Shown here: positions 9,053 to 19,152 of the stretch, in pieces
Position numbering within the stretch: the stretch's first letter is position 1
How the letters are laid out: every line of letters begins with the position of its first letter
DNA from: Gracilibacteraceae bacterium
GTDB lineage: Bacteria; Bacillota; Desulfitobacteriia; Desulfitobacteriales; Syntrophobotulaceae
Assembly: GCA_031270805.1 (NCBI GenBank)
Contig: JAISWK010000031.1
Span: 1 to 54,080 of the forward strand
Length of the DNA stretch: 54,080 bases
Direction: 5' to 3'
Notes under the pieces: generated by a model
The model's database searches: none
Told to the model about the DNA's origin: nothing
The model's input: only the letters and a program-made list of their open reading frames with translations
Position numbers and translations under genes: made by a program

Positions 9053-9661
9053 TTAGTAGCGCAATAATTCTCCCTGTCGCTCCAGTCTGGCCGCGCCGCT
9101 CCACTCCGCCGCCTGCTTTTCCCAGACCGCTTGCTGTTCCGCCGGCAGGGCAAAAACCACTGTCACCCCGGCGGCGAATTCCTCCGTCTCGCTGACCGCG
9201 CCCAGGCCGGCGAGAAAATATTTCGCCTTTTCATACAGAGCGTAGGGCAGAGCAAGGGTATAGCGGATATAGAGGCGCGGCTCAACGATCTCGGCCTGAG
9301 CCAGGGCCAGGCGGGCCGTGCCGGCGTAAGCCCGGGTCAGACCGCCCGTGCCGAGGAGGACGCCGCCGAAATAACGCGTGACCACGGCCAGCGTATTCCA
9401 CAGATCGGCTCGCTGCAAAAGACTCAGCAGCGGCCGTCCGCCGGTTCCCTGCGGTTCCCCGTCGTCCGAGCATTTTTCCCGGCCGCCGGCGCGCAAACGC
9501 CAGGCGTAAACATAGTGACGGGCGTCCGGCCAGAGCCGGCGGGCTTCCCGTAGATCCGCGCTTACGGCCGCCGCGTCCGCCACCGGCGTGAGCCGGGCGA
9601 TAAAGCGGGATTTGTCTATCGTCTGCTCCGCCCGTGCTTCGGCGCCGATCGTGCGCCACAC
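9053..9661 (-). CDS. YigZ/IMPACT family protein
   Basis: DDGEPQGTGGRPLLSLLQ and VVTRYFGGVLLGTGGLTRAYAG motifs of the YigZ family. Confidence 0.92.
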   Translation of the reverse strand: MWRTIGAEARAEQTIDKSRFIARLTPVADAAAVSADLREARRLWPDARHYVYAWRLRAGGREKCSDDGEPQGTGGRPLLSLLQRADLWNTLAVVTRYFGGVLLGTGGLTRAYAGTARLALAQAEIVEPRLYIRYTLALPYALYEKAKYFLAGLGAVSETEEFAAGVTVVFALPAEQQAVWEKQAAEWSGAARLERQGELLRY

Positions 9662-9664
9662 GGC

Positions 9665-10081
9665 CTACTCCCCCGCCCCGGCTCGGGTTTTGGCCAAAAA
9701 AGCGGCGCTGTTCACAATAACGCGCTCATGCCGGCCCGCGCCGACGGGCCCGTTTTCATCCGCTGCGCTTACACGGAAAACCAGGCGCCGGCCTTTTTCC
9801 TCCGTCACTTCCGCCTCCGCCCGCACCAGCCGGCCGACCCCTGAAGCGGCCGTATGGCGGATCTCCACGGACACGCCGACGCTCGTTTCCCCCGCCGCCA
9901 AGGCCAGGGCGTTCACGGCCGCCTGCTCCATCAGGGCGACGAGAGCCGGAGTGGCAAAAACCGGCAATGAACCGCTGCCCAGCGCCGCCGCCGTGTTTGC
10001 CTCCGTCACCCGGGTTTCCGCCCGGCCTTTTCGCTCCAACTGCATAAGTTCTTGTCTCACTCTTTTCTCTTTCCTCTCCAC
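9665..10081 (-). CDS. FlK-like hotdog-fold thioesterase
   Basis: GSGSLPVFATPALVALMEQAAVNALA...TSVGVSVEIRHTAASGVG pattern of fluoroacetyl-CoA thioesterase-like proteins. Confidence 0.8.
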   Translation of the reverse strand: MERKEKRVRQELMQLERKGRAETRVTEANTAAALGSGSLPVFATPALVALMEQAAVNALALAAGETSVGVSVEIRHTAASGVGRLVRAEAEVTEEKGRRLVFRVSAADENGPVGAGRHERVIVNSAAFLAKTRAGAGE

Positions 10082-10090
10082 TCTTTCCTC

Positions 10091-11002
10091 TTAATTATGT
10101 GCCAACCCCACCATGTCCGTGACGCGGGCGAAGCCGTTGGCGGCGCAGTAGGACTCCAGTCCGCGCAGGATATCGACCGGGGCGCCCGGATTGGTGAAAT
10201 TCGCCGTCCCGACGGCGACGGCGCCGGCGCCGGCCAGCATGAACTCCACGGCGTCTTCCCAAGTGCTGATGCCGCCCATGCCGATCAGAGGCAGCTGAAC
10301 CGCTTCATAGACCTGGTAAACCATGCGCAGGGCGACGGGTTTGACGGCGGGGCCGGAAAGCCCGCCCGTAATATTGCCGAGGAGGGGCCGGCGGCTGTGA
10401 ATATCGATGGCCAGGCCCAGGAGGGTGTTGATCAGGGAAATAATATCCGCCCCTCCCCGCTCGGCGGCGCGCGCCATAGCCTGGATATCCGTGACATTGG
10501 GCGAGAGTTTGGCGATGACCGGCAGCGGCGTCGCCTCGCGCACGGCGCGCAGCACTTCTTCCGCCGCAGCGGGATCGGCGCCGAAAGCCAGGCCGCCATG
10601 GGCGACATTCGGGCAGGAAATATTGACTTCCAAGGCGGCCACGCCGGCCTGGCCGGATAAGGCCCGGGCCAGCAGAGCGTAATCGGCGACGGAAAATCCG
10701 GCGATATTCACGATCACGGCGGTATCAAGGGCCCGCAGCCGCGGCAGGTAGGAGCGGAGGAATTCCTCCAGCCCGGGATTTTCCAGACCGACGGCGTTCA
10801 GGAGGCCGGCCGGCGTCTCCGCCAGGCGGGGCGGCGGATTGCCCAACCGAGGCCGGGGGGTGAGGCCCTTGACCACGACCGCCCCCAGCAGACGGGTTGG
10901 GCAGTACGGCGCGTATTCCTCCCCGAAACCGTAAGTGCCGGAGGCCGTCAGCACCGGATTGCGCAGACTGAGCGGCCCCAGCTTGACCCGCAGATCGGTC
11001 AT
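10091..11002 (-). CDS. pyrD: Dihydroorotate dehydrogenase B, catalytic subunit
   Basis: [32 protein letters not shown]...NISCPNV...[33 protein letters not shown] overlaps the pyrK stop. Confidence 0.95.
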   Translation of the reverse strand: MTDLRVKLGPLSLRNPVLTASGTYGFGEEYAPYCPTRLLGAVVVKGLTPRPRLGNPPPRLAETPAGLLNAVGLENPGLEEFLRSYLPRLRALDTAVIVNIAGFSVADYALLARALSGQAGVAALEVNISCPNVAHGGLAFGADPAAAEEVLRAVREATPLPVIAKLSPNVTDIQAMARAAERGGADIISLINTLLGLAIDIHSRRPLLGNITGGLSGPAVKPVALRMVYQVYEAVQLPLIGMGGISTWEDAVEFMLAGAGAVAVGTANFTNPGAPVDILRGLESYCAANGFARVTDMVGLAHN

Positions 11003-11787
11003 GCCCAATCCACCTCCTCCGCCGGGAAAACCGGGCCGTCCGCGCAGACCCGGCGCATGACCCGGGCGCCGGCCCCATTCCGGCCGGAAACGGTGCAACC
11101 CAAACAGGCCCCCAGACCGCAGGCCATTGTTGCTTCCAGGGAAACTTCGAGCGGCAGGCGTCGGGCCTGAACCGGCCCGACCAAGGCGCGCAGCATCGGG
11201 TAGGGGCCGCAGGCCGCGAGGCGCAGACCGGCCTCGTTTTCGGCCGCCGGCGCCAAGTACGGGCTCAATAGCGCCATGACCGTGCCCTTCGTGCCCAGAC
11301 TGCCGTCGACGGTGGCCAGCCGGCAGGGAATTGCCGCGGCGATAGGGGCCGCCGCCGCAAAGAAGGCGCTGTTTTCCCCGCCCCAAAGGAGGGTGCAGGC
11401 CAGGCCGCGGCGCAGGGCCGCTTCCCCGAGGGTCAGCAGGGGAAAAACGCCGATTCCCCCGGCGACCAGGAGCAAGGCGCCTGTGGCGGGGATGGTGAAC
11501 CCGCGCCCCAGCGGGCCCAGGGCGTCCAAGGTTTCGCCGGGGCGCTTCCGCGCCAGGAGTTCCGTCCCCAGGCCCTTTTGCCGATAGTAGACAGTGATTT
11601 GCCCGCCCGCCGCGTCGATGGCGGCGATGCTGAGAGGGCGGCGCAGGAGCGGCGCGGGGGCCTCGGCGACGCGGATGTGGAGGAACTGGCCCGGTTGAGC
11701 CGTTCGGGCCATTTCGCTTTGCAGGACCAGGCGGTACAGTTTTTGCTCCGGCGCGCCCAGCCCGCAGTTTTCCATGATCAGAGCCAT
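10999..11787 (-). CDS. pyrK: Dihydroorotate dehydrogenase B, electron transfer subunit
   Basis: FAD-binding [21 protein letters not shown], and 2Fe-2S-like [11 protein letters not shown]...[12 protein letters not shown] at 11787 with GGAGG SD. Confidence 0.93.
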   Translation of the reverse strand: MALIMENCGLGAPEQKLYRLVLQSEMARTAQPGQFLHIRVAEAPAPLLRRPLSIAAIDAAGGQITVYYRQKGLGTELLARKRPGETLDALGPLGRGFTIPATGALLLVAGGIGVFPLLTLGEAALRRGLACTLLWGGENSAFFAAAAPIAAAIPCRLATVDGSLGTKGTVMALLSPYLAPAAENEAGLRLAACGPYPMLRALVGPVQARRLPLEVSLEATMACGLGACLGCTVSGRNGAGARVMRRVCADGPVFPAEEVDWA

Positions 11788-11904
11788 CGTTTTCCTCCGG
11801 GTCGATCGCCGCCGGCGGTTTTTTGGGGATAGGCATTTCTTGCCTTGCCAGTGGGGGCTTTTTTCGTTATACTGATGTGGCGCAATGAGGAGGATATTAC
11901 CGTC

Positions 11905-12558
11905 ATGTCCAAGGAAAAAGAACGCGCCGCCTATATCCTGAAGGCGCTGGCCGCCATGTACCCGGATGCGCATTGCGAACTCAATCATTCCGGCCCGTTT
12001 CAGCTGCTCATCGCCACGATCTTGAGCGCCCAGACCACGGACGCCCATGTGAACAAGGTCACGCCGGCTCTTTTCGCCCTGGCCGGCGATCCGGCCGCCC
12101 TGGCCGCCCTGGCGCCGGAGACAGTGGAAAACGCCATCCGCTCCATCGGCCTCTACCGGAATAAAGCGAAAAATATCATGGCGGCCTGCGCGATGCTGGC
12201 GCGCGATTTTGCCGGGCAAGTGCCGCAAACGCGGGCAGAACTCCTGCGCTTACCCGGCGTCGGCCGCAAGACGGCCAATGTCGTGCTGAGCGTCGCTTTT
12301 CACCAGCCGGCCCTGGCGGTGGACACGCATGTCCTGCGCGTGGCCGGTCGCCTGGAACTGACCGCCGCCGCCGCGCCGGATAAAGCGGAACAGGATCTCA
12401 TGGCTCTTTGGCCGCCTGAGGCCTGGATCGACGCCCACCACCGCCTTATCTGGCACGGGCGGCGCTGCTGCAAGGCCCGCCGCCCCCTCTGTCCGCAATG
12501 CCGCTGCCGGCCCTATTGCCGCTACGAGGGTCTGTTATTTCAGGCCCGGGAGACATAG
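11905..12558 (+). CDS. nth: Endonuclease III
   Basis: [54 protein letters not shown]-terminal Cys cluster [18 protein letters not shown]. Confidence 0.96.
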   Translation: MSKEKERAAYILKALAAMYPDAHCELNHSGPFQLLIATILSAQTTDAHVNKVTPALFALAGDPAALAALAPETVENAIRSIGLYRNKAKNIMAACAMLARDFAGQVPQTRAELLRLPGVGRKTANVVLSVAFHQPALAVDTHVLRVAGRLELTAAAAPDKAEQDLMALWPPEAWIDAHHRLIWHGRRCCKARRPLCPQCRCRPYCRYEGLLFQARET

Positions 12559-13097
12559 GCGCCGTTGCGCGTATCAATGATGAGCAAGTCCCCGCTGTTC
12601 ACGAACAAAGGAACCTGGACGACGGCGCCCGTTTCCACCGTCGCGGATTTCGAGGCCCCGGTGGCCGTGTCGCCCTTGATCCCCGGCTCCGTCTCCGTCA
12701 CGCGCAATTCGACCGTGTTGGGCAGATCCACGCCGATCACTTCGCCGTTATGCAGTAGCACGCCCAAGTTCATGTTTTCTTTCAGCCAGATCACCGGTTC
12801 CCCGATCTGGGCCTCCGTCAGATTTAATTGCTCAAAACTCTCGTTGTCCATCGCCACAAAATGATCGCCGTCTTTGTACAGATATTGCATTTCCCGCCGA
12901 TCCAACCTCGCGCGCTCCACCTTTTCACCCGCGTTAAACTTGCGTTCCACAACGGAGCCGGTTCGCACGTTCCGGATCTTGGTGCGGACAAACGCCGCCC
13001 CCTTGCCCGGTTTCACATGCTGAAACTCCACAATTTGGAATATGTCCCCGTCCAATTCGATCGTGACGCCGGTTCTAAAATCGTTTGAAGAAATCAT
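12540..13097 (-). CDS. efp: Translation elongation factor P
   Basis: [47 protein letters not shown]. Confidence 0.97.
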   Translation of the reverse strand: MISSNDFRTGVTIELDGDIFQIVEFQHVKPGKGAAFVRTKIRNVRTGSVVERKFNAGEKVERARLDRREMQYLYKDGDHFVAMDNESFEQLNLTEAQIGEPVIWLKENMNLGVLLHNGEVIGVDLPNTVELRVTETEPGIKGDTATGASKSATVETGAVVQVPLFVNSGDLLIIDTRNGAYVSRA

Positions 13098-13150
13098 GCC
13101 AATTAACATTCCTTTCCTGCCGGAAGCTCAAAATTACGGCTGACCGCGCG

Positions 13151-13561
13151 TCAGCGGGCGTTGCGGATGTGGACGGCCACCTTGACGTCCTCGCGCTTGA
13201 TATGGTTGATCAACCATCCGGCGATGCTGGCGTTCACCTTGCCTACGAGCATAACGGTCGGACCTTCCGCCCGCAGCTGCTTGGCCAGGTCGGCTACGAC
13301 AGCTTTGAACCCGTCATGCAGTTTTTTGTGGTTCTTGTAGTCCGGGTACTTGAATTGCAGCTGCAGTTTTTCCTCGTCGCCGAAATGCTTCTCCGTATAA
13401 CGGGCGAGAAAATCCAGCGTTCCGTCCAGGGCGGCCCGCCCTTTGCCGCCGGCGCAAGCCGCCAGCAAATCGTTGATCGCCTTGATCAGCTGCCTGTGCT
13501 GCGTGTCGATCAGGGCATGCCCGGTTTCCAGATCCTTTGTCCACTCGTAAACAACAGCCAT
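13151..13561 (-). CDS. Bacteriohemerythrin
   Basis: DTQHRQLIKAINDL...HFGDEEKLQLQFKYPDYKNHKKLHDGF...HIKREDVKVAVHI: hemerythrin iron ligand pattern. Confidence 0.9.
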   Translation of the reverse strand: MAVVYEWTKDLETGHALIDTQHRQLIKAINDLLAACAGGKGRAALDGTLDFLARYTEKHFGDEEKLQLQFKYPDYKNHKKLHDGFKAVVADLAKQLRAEGPTVMLVGKVNASIAGWLINHIKREDVKVAVHIRNAR

Positions 13562-13583
13562 GTTTTTGCCCTCCCCTGCATTG

Positions 13584-14843
13584 TCAGACGTTTCCCAGCA
13601 ATGCCGCCTCAGGCGGCGGCGGGACGTCGCGGTTGGAATACTCCGCCATGACGGCGGCCAGATCGCGCACGATTTCCTGATCTATCCAGCCGTTTTCCGC
13701 CATATCGTATAGAATAGGCATGGTTTCGGCGTGACTGCGTCCGGCGTGGTAAGGGCGCGTCTCGCTCACGGCCTGATAAATATCGAGGCAAGCCAGCAGC
13801 CTGGTGGTGAAGTCCAGATCATCCGCGTTTTTGCCCTGATGGTAGCCCGTGCCGTCCAGTCTTTCGTGGTGGCCGGCCGCCATCGCGCAAATATACTCAA
13901 ACCCGCTCACATCTTTCAAAATATCCTCGGTGAGGCGGGCATGGTCCTTGATCAGGTCAAATTCCTCCGGGGTCAGCCGGCCTGGTTTTTCCAATATATG
14001 GGAAGGGGTGGCCAGTTTGCCCAAGTCATGCAGGGCGGCGGCCATGTAGAGGCAGGCGCGCAAATTGCCGTCCATGTTATAGTGGCCGCCCATAAGCCAG
14101 GCTTTGTTGGCAATTTGGACGGAGTGGCGTTTGGTGAAAACCGATTTGTAGTCGATGATCCTCGCGGCTAAACCGGCGATGCGAAAAGCGGAAACATGCT
14201 CCACATCGGCCAGCCAGACCGGAATAACATTTTCCACCGTGGCGGCGATCCGCTCGTCGCGCAGACCGGCCAGCATTTTTTCATCCAGCACGCTCAGCAT
14301 GGCCTCGGCCGCTCTCCGCGTAAAAATCGTCCCCGCTCCTTCCGTGACGCGCTTTCTGATCCGGGGCAAATCCTCCGCGCTGACCGTCTGCAGATGGTGG
14401 GCGACGTCCAGCATGTCGGCAATAGCGATGATCTCCGCGCCGAGAGGGAAGGAACCCTCTTTTTTGCCAAAAGGGCCCAACCCGTCCGCCCGCTCGTGAT
14501 GGTAGAGGACAAAACCGCTGACGTCCCTGTCGGTCAAAAGGGCCTCGGCGTTACGCTGTCCGTATTCGCAGTGCAGGCGCATGGCGGGGTCGGCGGCCCG
14601 CTGCTCGGAAATAATATATTCGGTCAGGGCGCTGTCGTGAAAGAGGGCGCAAGTCGCCAAAGAAGAAAGATTTTCCTCCTTCAGGCCGAAGCAGCGCCCC
14701 ATGGCCACGGACAAGACCGCGATCCGTTTTCCGTGATGGGTGCTGGCGCCCAGCAACTGACCCTCCACTATATCCAGCGCCACGGCGATGGCTCTGACCA
14801 GCTGATCCATTCTTATCATTATACTAAGCTCCTTTGTCGCCAT
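13584..14843 (-). CDS. HD-GYP domain protein (tandem HD regions)
   Basis: HDLGKLATPSHILEKPGRLTPEEF...HHERLDGTGYH...RPYHAG, plus an N-terminal divergent HD region HDSALTEYI...HHERADGLGPF. Confidence 0.88.
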   Translation of the reverse strand: MATKELSIMIRMDQLVRAIAVALDIVEGQLLGASTHHGKRIAVLSVAMGRCFGLKEENLSSLATCALFHDSALTEYIISEQRAADPAMRLHCEYGQRNAEALLTDRDVSGFVLYHHERADGLGPFGKKEGSFPLGAEIIAIADMLDVAHHLQTVSAEDLPRIRKRVTEGAGTIFTRRAAEAMLSVLDEKMLAGLRDERIAATVENVIPVWLADVEHVSAFRIAGLAARIIDYKSVFTKRHSVQIANKAWLMGGHYNMDGNLRACLYMAAALHDLGKLATPSHILEKPGRLTPEEFDLIKDHARLTEDILKDVSGFEYICAMAAGHHERLDGTGYHQGKNADDLDFTTRLLACLDIYQAVSETRPYHAGRSHAETMPILYDMAENGWIDQEIVRDLAAVMAEYSNRDVPPPPEAALLGNV

Positions 14844-15056
14844 GAGGGCGCGAGCGCCGTCACAAAAGTCTGTGAAAATCAGTAATATCTCAGTCGCCTG
14901 GACTCCTATTCCATTTTAGCCGCCGCGCCGGTGTTTGTCAAGCCGGATTCGCCCGGCCGGGGCTTGTTCGCCCCAGGTAAACGTGGTAGAATATAATCAG
15001 TTCAGCAAGCGGAGGGCCGGAAATATGGCGGAAGCGGGAGGAGGGGATAAAAAGCG

Positions 15057-16340
15057 GTGCGGGTGTTTATGCTTTCTCACCTCTATCCCACCCCGGCGGC
15101 GCCTTTGAGCGGGATTTTCGTGCAAAAGCAGGCGGCGGCTCTGCGCGCCGCCGGCTTGGACCTGACCCTCATTCATCCGACGCCTTGGGCCCCGCGCCTT
15201 TTTCCGCCAAATACGCGCTACGGGCGTTTTGCCCGGGTGCCGGCGGCGGAAAACGTGGACGGGCTGCCGGTTTACCATCCCCGGGTGCCGGAACTGCCGC
15301 GCAATTTGCTTTTTCCCTGGACGCCGGCGGGTTACCGCCTGGCTCTGGCCTCCCTCCTGCGGCGGCTTCGTCGGGAGGGGCGACCTGACTTGTTGCACGC
15401 GCACGTCGCCCATCCCGACGGCGCGGCGGCGGCCGCGTTCGGGCGGGCCTGGGCCGTGCCGGTCGTCGTGACCGTGCACGGCCAGGACTTTGCCCAAACC
15501 CTGCGCGGCCACCCCCGCGCGGCGCGCAGCGTCCGGGAGACGCTGGCGCAAGCCGCCGCCGTCATCCTGGTCAGCGATAAGCTGCGGCGCAATTACGGCC
15601 TGGAGGACTGGGCGGACGACCTGAGCAAGTACCACGTGGTCTACAACGGCATTGACCCGGGCGAATTGCCGGCCGCGGCGGCTACGCCGCGGCGGGGCCG
15701 CTCCGGGGCGGAGGATGAGTCCGCGGGCAGCGCCCCGGACGGCCCCGCGTCTGTCCCGCCGCCCGGGCGCCCGCCGGCAGGCCCCGTACTCTTCACCTTG
15801 GCCTACCTGCGGGCGCCCAAGGGCCATCGCTTTGTACTCGAAGCCTTGCCCGCCCTGCGCCGCCAATACCCGGGTATACGCTACCGCGTCGCGGGCGGCG
15901 GGACAGAACGCGGCCGGCTGGAAGCCCTGAGCAGCCGGCTCGGGCTGGCCGACTGCGTGGAATTCCTGGGGGAACTCCCCAACGCCGAAGCCCTGCGCCA
16001 ACTGGCTCAGGCCGACATTTTTGTCATGCCGAGCTGGGATGAAGCCTTCGGCATCGCCTACCTGGAAGCTATGGCCCTGGGCAAGCCGGTCGTCGGCACC
16101 AGCGGAGAAGGGATCAGCGACCTCATAGCCCGCGAACAAACCGGCCTCCTCGTCCCGCCCCGGGACAGCGCGGCCGTGACGGCGGCCATCCGCGCTCTGC
16201 TCGCCGACCCGGCCGCGGCGCGCGCTATGGGTGAGCGGGGCCGCGCTTTGGTGCTGGGGCGTTTTACCTGGGAGCAAAACGCCCGCGCCACGCTGGACAT
16301 TTACGCCCGGGCTGTGCGACGCGGAAAGGAAAAACCTTGA
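15057..16340 (+). CDS. Glycosyltransferase family 4
   Basis: LYPTPAAPLSGIFVQKQAAALRAAG; MPSWDEAFGIAYLEAMALGKPVVGTSGEGISDLI. Confidence 0.92.
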   Translation: MRVFMLSHLYPTPAAPLSGIFVQKQAAALRAAGLDLTLIHPTPWAPRLFPPNTRYGRFARVPAAENVDGLPVYHPRVPELPRNLLFPWTPAGYRLALASLLRRLRREGRPDLLHAHVAHPDGAAAAAFGRAWAVPVVVTVHGQDFAQTLRGHPRAARSVRETLAQAAAVILVSDKLRRNYGLEDWADDLSKYHVVYNGIDPGELPAAAATPRRGRSGAEDESAGSAPDGPASVPPPGRPPAGPVLFTLAYLRAPKGHRFVLEALPALRRQYPGIRYRVAGGGTERGRLEALSSRLGLADCVEFLGELPNAEALRQLAQADIFVMPSWDEAFGIAYLEAMALGKPVVGTSGEGISDLIAREQTGLLVPPRDSAAVTAAIRALLADPAAARAMGERGRALVLGRFTWEQNARATLDIYARAVRRGKEKP

Positions 16341-17758
16341 ACATCGCCCATATTGCCGGAAACGCGGCCGCCCTCACCGTTTCCAATATCCTGGCCAAAA
16401 TCGTCACGGCCGTCGTCGCCATCTTTCTCACCCGCTACCTGGGGCCGGACGCCTACGGCAGTTACACCATCGCCCTCACCTACGCCGGCGTCTTTATCGT
16501 TTTCGCCGAACTGGGCCTCAGCCAGCTCATGGTGCAGGAAGGCTCCCGCCGCCCGGCCGTCCTGCCGGTGTATTTCGGCAACGCCCTCCTGGCCAAAACC
16601 ATCCTGGTCGCCCTCGCCTATGTCTTAATGCTCGTCCTCATGCGTCCGATCGGCTACAGCGGCCAGGTGCGCGGCCTGATCGTTTTCGCCGGGCTGGGCG
16701 CAGGCGTCAACGCCGTCTGTCAGTCAGTTTACAATTATTACCAGGCAGTGGAGCGCATGGCGGCCGCCGCCCTGTATCAATTGCTGACGGCGTTCTTGCT
16801 CTCCGCCGCTTCCCTCTTTGTCATTCTGGCGGCTTTGAGCGTCCGGGCCGTCCTGATCTCGCAATTCCTGGTCTACCTGGGCGTCGCCTTTCTCCTCGCT
16901 TGGACCTTGCGCGATCGGATCCACCCGCGGCCGGATTTGGGCGCGCTGCCGGACATGGCGCGCCGGGCCCTGCCTTTCGGTCTCCACCGCATGTTTTACT
17001 ATATCTACCTGCAAATGAGCGTCCTCCTCCTTTCCTTCAGCGGCGCGACATCCTTTGAAGTGGGGATCTACGCGGCCCCCTACCGCCTGGTCCAGTTGCT
17101 GCTCTTTATCCCCAGCACGCTGACCAGCGCCCTTTACCCCATCCTGTACCAGCAGGGCGCCGACGACCGGGACGCCCACCGGCGGACGACGGAAAAACTG
17201 TGCAAGGTGCTGGTCGGCGTCGGTCTGCCGGGCAGCGTACTGCTTTCCGTCCTGGCCGCTCCCTTTATCCGCTGGCTCTTCGGGGAAGGGTTCAGCCCGT
17301 CGGCGCCTGTCCTGGTTCTGGTCAGCTGGCTCTTGGCCCTGGAGTGTCTCAGTTTTTCTCTCGGCGACGCCCTGACTACGACCAATCGGCAAAGTCAGCG
17401 CATGGCGGCCCAGGGCGCCGGACTCCTGGCTCTGGTGTTGTTCATGCCCGCCGGTTACCGCCTGGGCGGTCTCACCGGCATCGCCGTCGTCGTCCTGGCG
17501 GTGGAAACCCTGTTGTTTTTCCTCTATTACACGCTGGTGCGCCGCAATGTCTATCCCATCCGCCTCTGGCGCCAGCTGCCCGCAGTGGCGGCGGCCGCTC
17601 TGGTCATGGCCGCAGCGGCGTTTTTGCTCCGGGGCTGGCATCCGCTGGCGGCCTCGGCCCTCGCCGGCTGTCTCTACCTCGTCCAGCTTGCCTGCACCGA
17701 CGCGGATTTTCGCCTGCTGGGCGGTCTGCTCCGCCGCCGGCGCCCTAAAAAACCGTGA
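16337..17758 (+). CDS. Polysaccharide flippase (Wzx/MATE-like)
   Basis: NIAHIAGNAAALTVSNILAKIVTAVVAIFLTRYLGPDAYGSYTIALTYAGVF, multiple TM helices. TTG start overlaps the GT stop. Confidence 0.9.
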   Translation: MNIAHIAGNAAALTVSNILAKIVTAVVAIFLTRYLGPDAYGSYTIALTYAGVFIVFAELGLSQLMVQEGSRRPAVLPVYFGNALLAKTILVALAYVLMLVLMRPIGYSGQVRGLIVFAGLGAGVNAVCQSVYNYYQAVERMAAAALYQLLTAFLLSAASLFVILAALSVRAVLISQFLVYLGVAFLLAWTLRDRIHPRPDLGALPDMARRALPFGLHRMFYYIYLQMSVLLLSFSGATSFEVGIYAAPYRLVQLLLFIPSTLTSALYPILYQQGADDRDAHRRTTEKLCKVLVGVGLPGSVLLSVLAAPFIRWLFGEGFSPSAPVLVLVSWLLALECLSFSLGDALTTTNRQSQRMAAQGAGLLALVLFMPAGYRLGGLTGIAVVVLAVETLLFFLYYTLVRRNVYPIRLWRQLPAVAAAALVMAAAAFLLRGWHPLAASALAGCLYLVQLACTDADFRLLGGLLRRRRPKKP

Positions 17759-17792
17759 CTTTGAGCGTCCCTGACCCGACACGGAGGTAATA

Positions 17793-19133
17793 ATGCCACA
17801 AACAGCGCTTTTGCTTCTCACCCTCGTCCTGCTCGCCGCGCTGGCCTGGCGCCGCCCCGCCTGGCTGCCCGCGTTCCTGGGCCTGGCCGTCGCTCTGGAG
17901 ATATCCGTCCTTTTCTACCCCGACCCCGGCCCGGTCGGCCGTTTGCTCGGCGAACTTTCCCTGACAAAATTGACCTGCGTCGCCCTGATTCTGGCCGCGC
18001 TGCCGCGCTTGGTCCTGGACGGGGCCGCCCGGCAGAAATTGCGGGACGCCTGCCGTCAGCCCTTAACCCTCTTCCTCCTGGCCTATGTCGGCCTGGGTGC
18101 CGCCAGCTTCCTCTGGTCGGCGGACAAGGCGCGCACCCTGGTGGAAACGGCTCGGCTCGGCACGCTGTTTGCCGCTTTCCTCGCCATCATCGTCCTGACG
18201 AACAAGGACGCGCTCCTCCTGCCTTTTCGCGCCGTCCACGGGACGGCGCTGCTCCTGACGCCGCTCACCTGGTATGAATGGCGCACCGGCGTCCAGATCT
18301 GGCAGAGCGAGCAATTGGCGCGGGAAACGGTACTGCGCATCAACGATACATTTGTCGATCCGAATATCTTCGCCCGTTACCTGGTCTTGGCCGTGGCCGC
18401 CGGCTTCCTGCTCCAGGCCCACGCCAAGAGCCGCCGGGAGGAAATATTCTATCTGGCCGCGCTGCCCATCCTGCTCCTGCAGTTGATCCTGACGTCTTCC
18501 CGCGGCGGGGTGCTGACCCTGCTGGTCGTCGTCGTGGCCGCCCTGATTCTTTTCCCGGATAAAAAAGCGCCCCTCTGGACGCTGGCTTTCGGCGCCGTCG
18601 GCAGCGCCCTTATTTTTGTCACGCGCTCGGACATCGTGGCCCGCTTCACGGCCCTGCTCCAAAATCTGGAGGAGAGCAATCCGGTGCGCCTCTACCTTTG
18701 GCGCGCGGCCCTCGCCATCTTTCGCGATCACCCCATAGGGGGCACAGGGCTGGGTTCTTTCCAAACCGTTTTTTTGGACCAGTACGCCTCTTACCGCACC
18801 GTTGCGGACGGGGCCACCCTTTCCCACACCACGGTGCTGACCGTGGCCGCCGAACTGGGCCTGGCCGGCCTTTTCCTTCTCCTCCTCCTCGCTATTTGCC
18901 TGAGTTGGACGATGTTTCGCCTTTATGCCCTGGGCCATAGCACCTACTTGGGCATATTCAACGATTACCGCAATTCCTACTATATCGGGCTGGGCAGCGT
19001 ACTTTGGCTGCTGACGGTCTTTGTCAGTTCGCAGGCGGAGGGACGCTTGTTCGAGGATCCGGTCTTCTGGCTGGCCGCCGCGCTGCTGGTCGTGCTGAGA
19101 ATCATGGAGACAAGGACGCCGTATATAAGTTAA
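17793..19133 (+). CDS. O-antigen ligase/polymerase (Wzy_C-like)
   Basis: Polytopic; NDTFVDPNIFARYLVLAVAAGFLLQ, LTSSRGGVLTLLV, DHPIGGTGLGSFQTVFLDQY. Confidence 0.88.
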   Translation: MPQTALLLLTLVLLAALAWRRPAWLPAFLGLAVALEISVLFYPDPGPVGRLLGELSLTKLTCVALILAALPRLVLDGAARQKLRDACRQPLTLFLLAYVGLGAASFLWSADKARTLVETARLGTLFAAFLAIIVLTNKDALLLPFRAVHGTALLLTPLTWYEWRTGVQIWQSEQLARETVLRINDTFVDPNIFARYLVLAVAAGFLLQAHAKSRREEIFYLAALPILLLQLILTSSRGGVLTLLVVVVAALILFPDKKAPLWTLAFGAVGSALIFVTRSDIVARFTALLQNLEESNPVRLYLWRAALAIFRDHPIGGTGLGSFQTVFLDQYASYRTVADGATLSHTTVLTVAAELGLAGLFLLLLLAICLSWTMFRLYALGHSTYLGIFNDYRNSYYIGLGSVLWLLTVFVSSQAEGRLFEDPVFWLAAALLVVLRIMETRTPYIS

Positions 19134-19152
19134 AGTTAAAAAGGAGTTTCTC

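Noticed and set aside
10091-11836. Single 581-aa ORF on minus strand
   Set aside because: The upstream half is out of frame with pyrK coding and low complexity; the real gene is pyrD starting at 11002.
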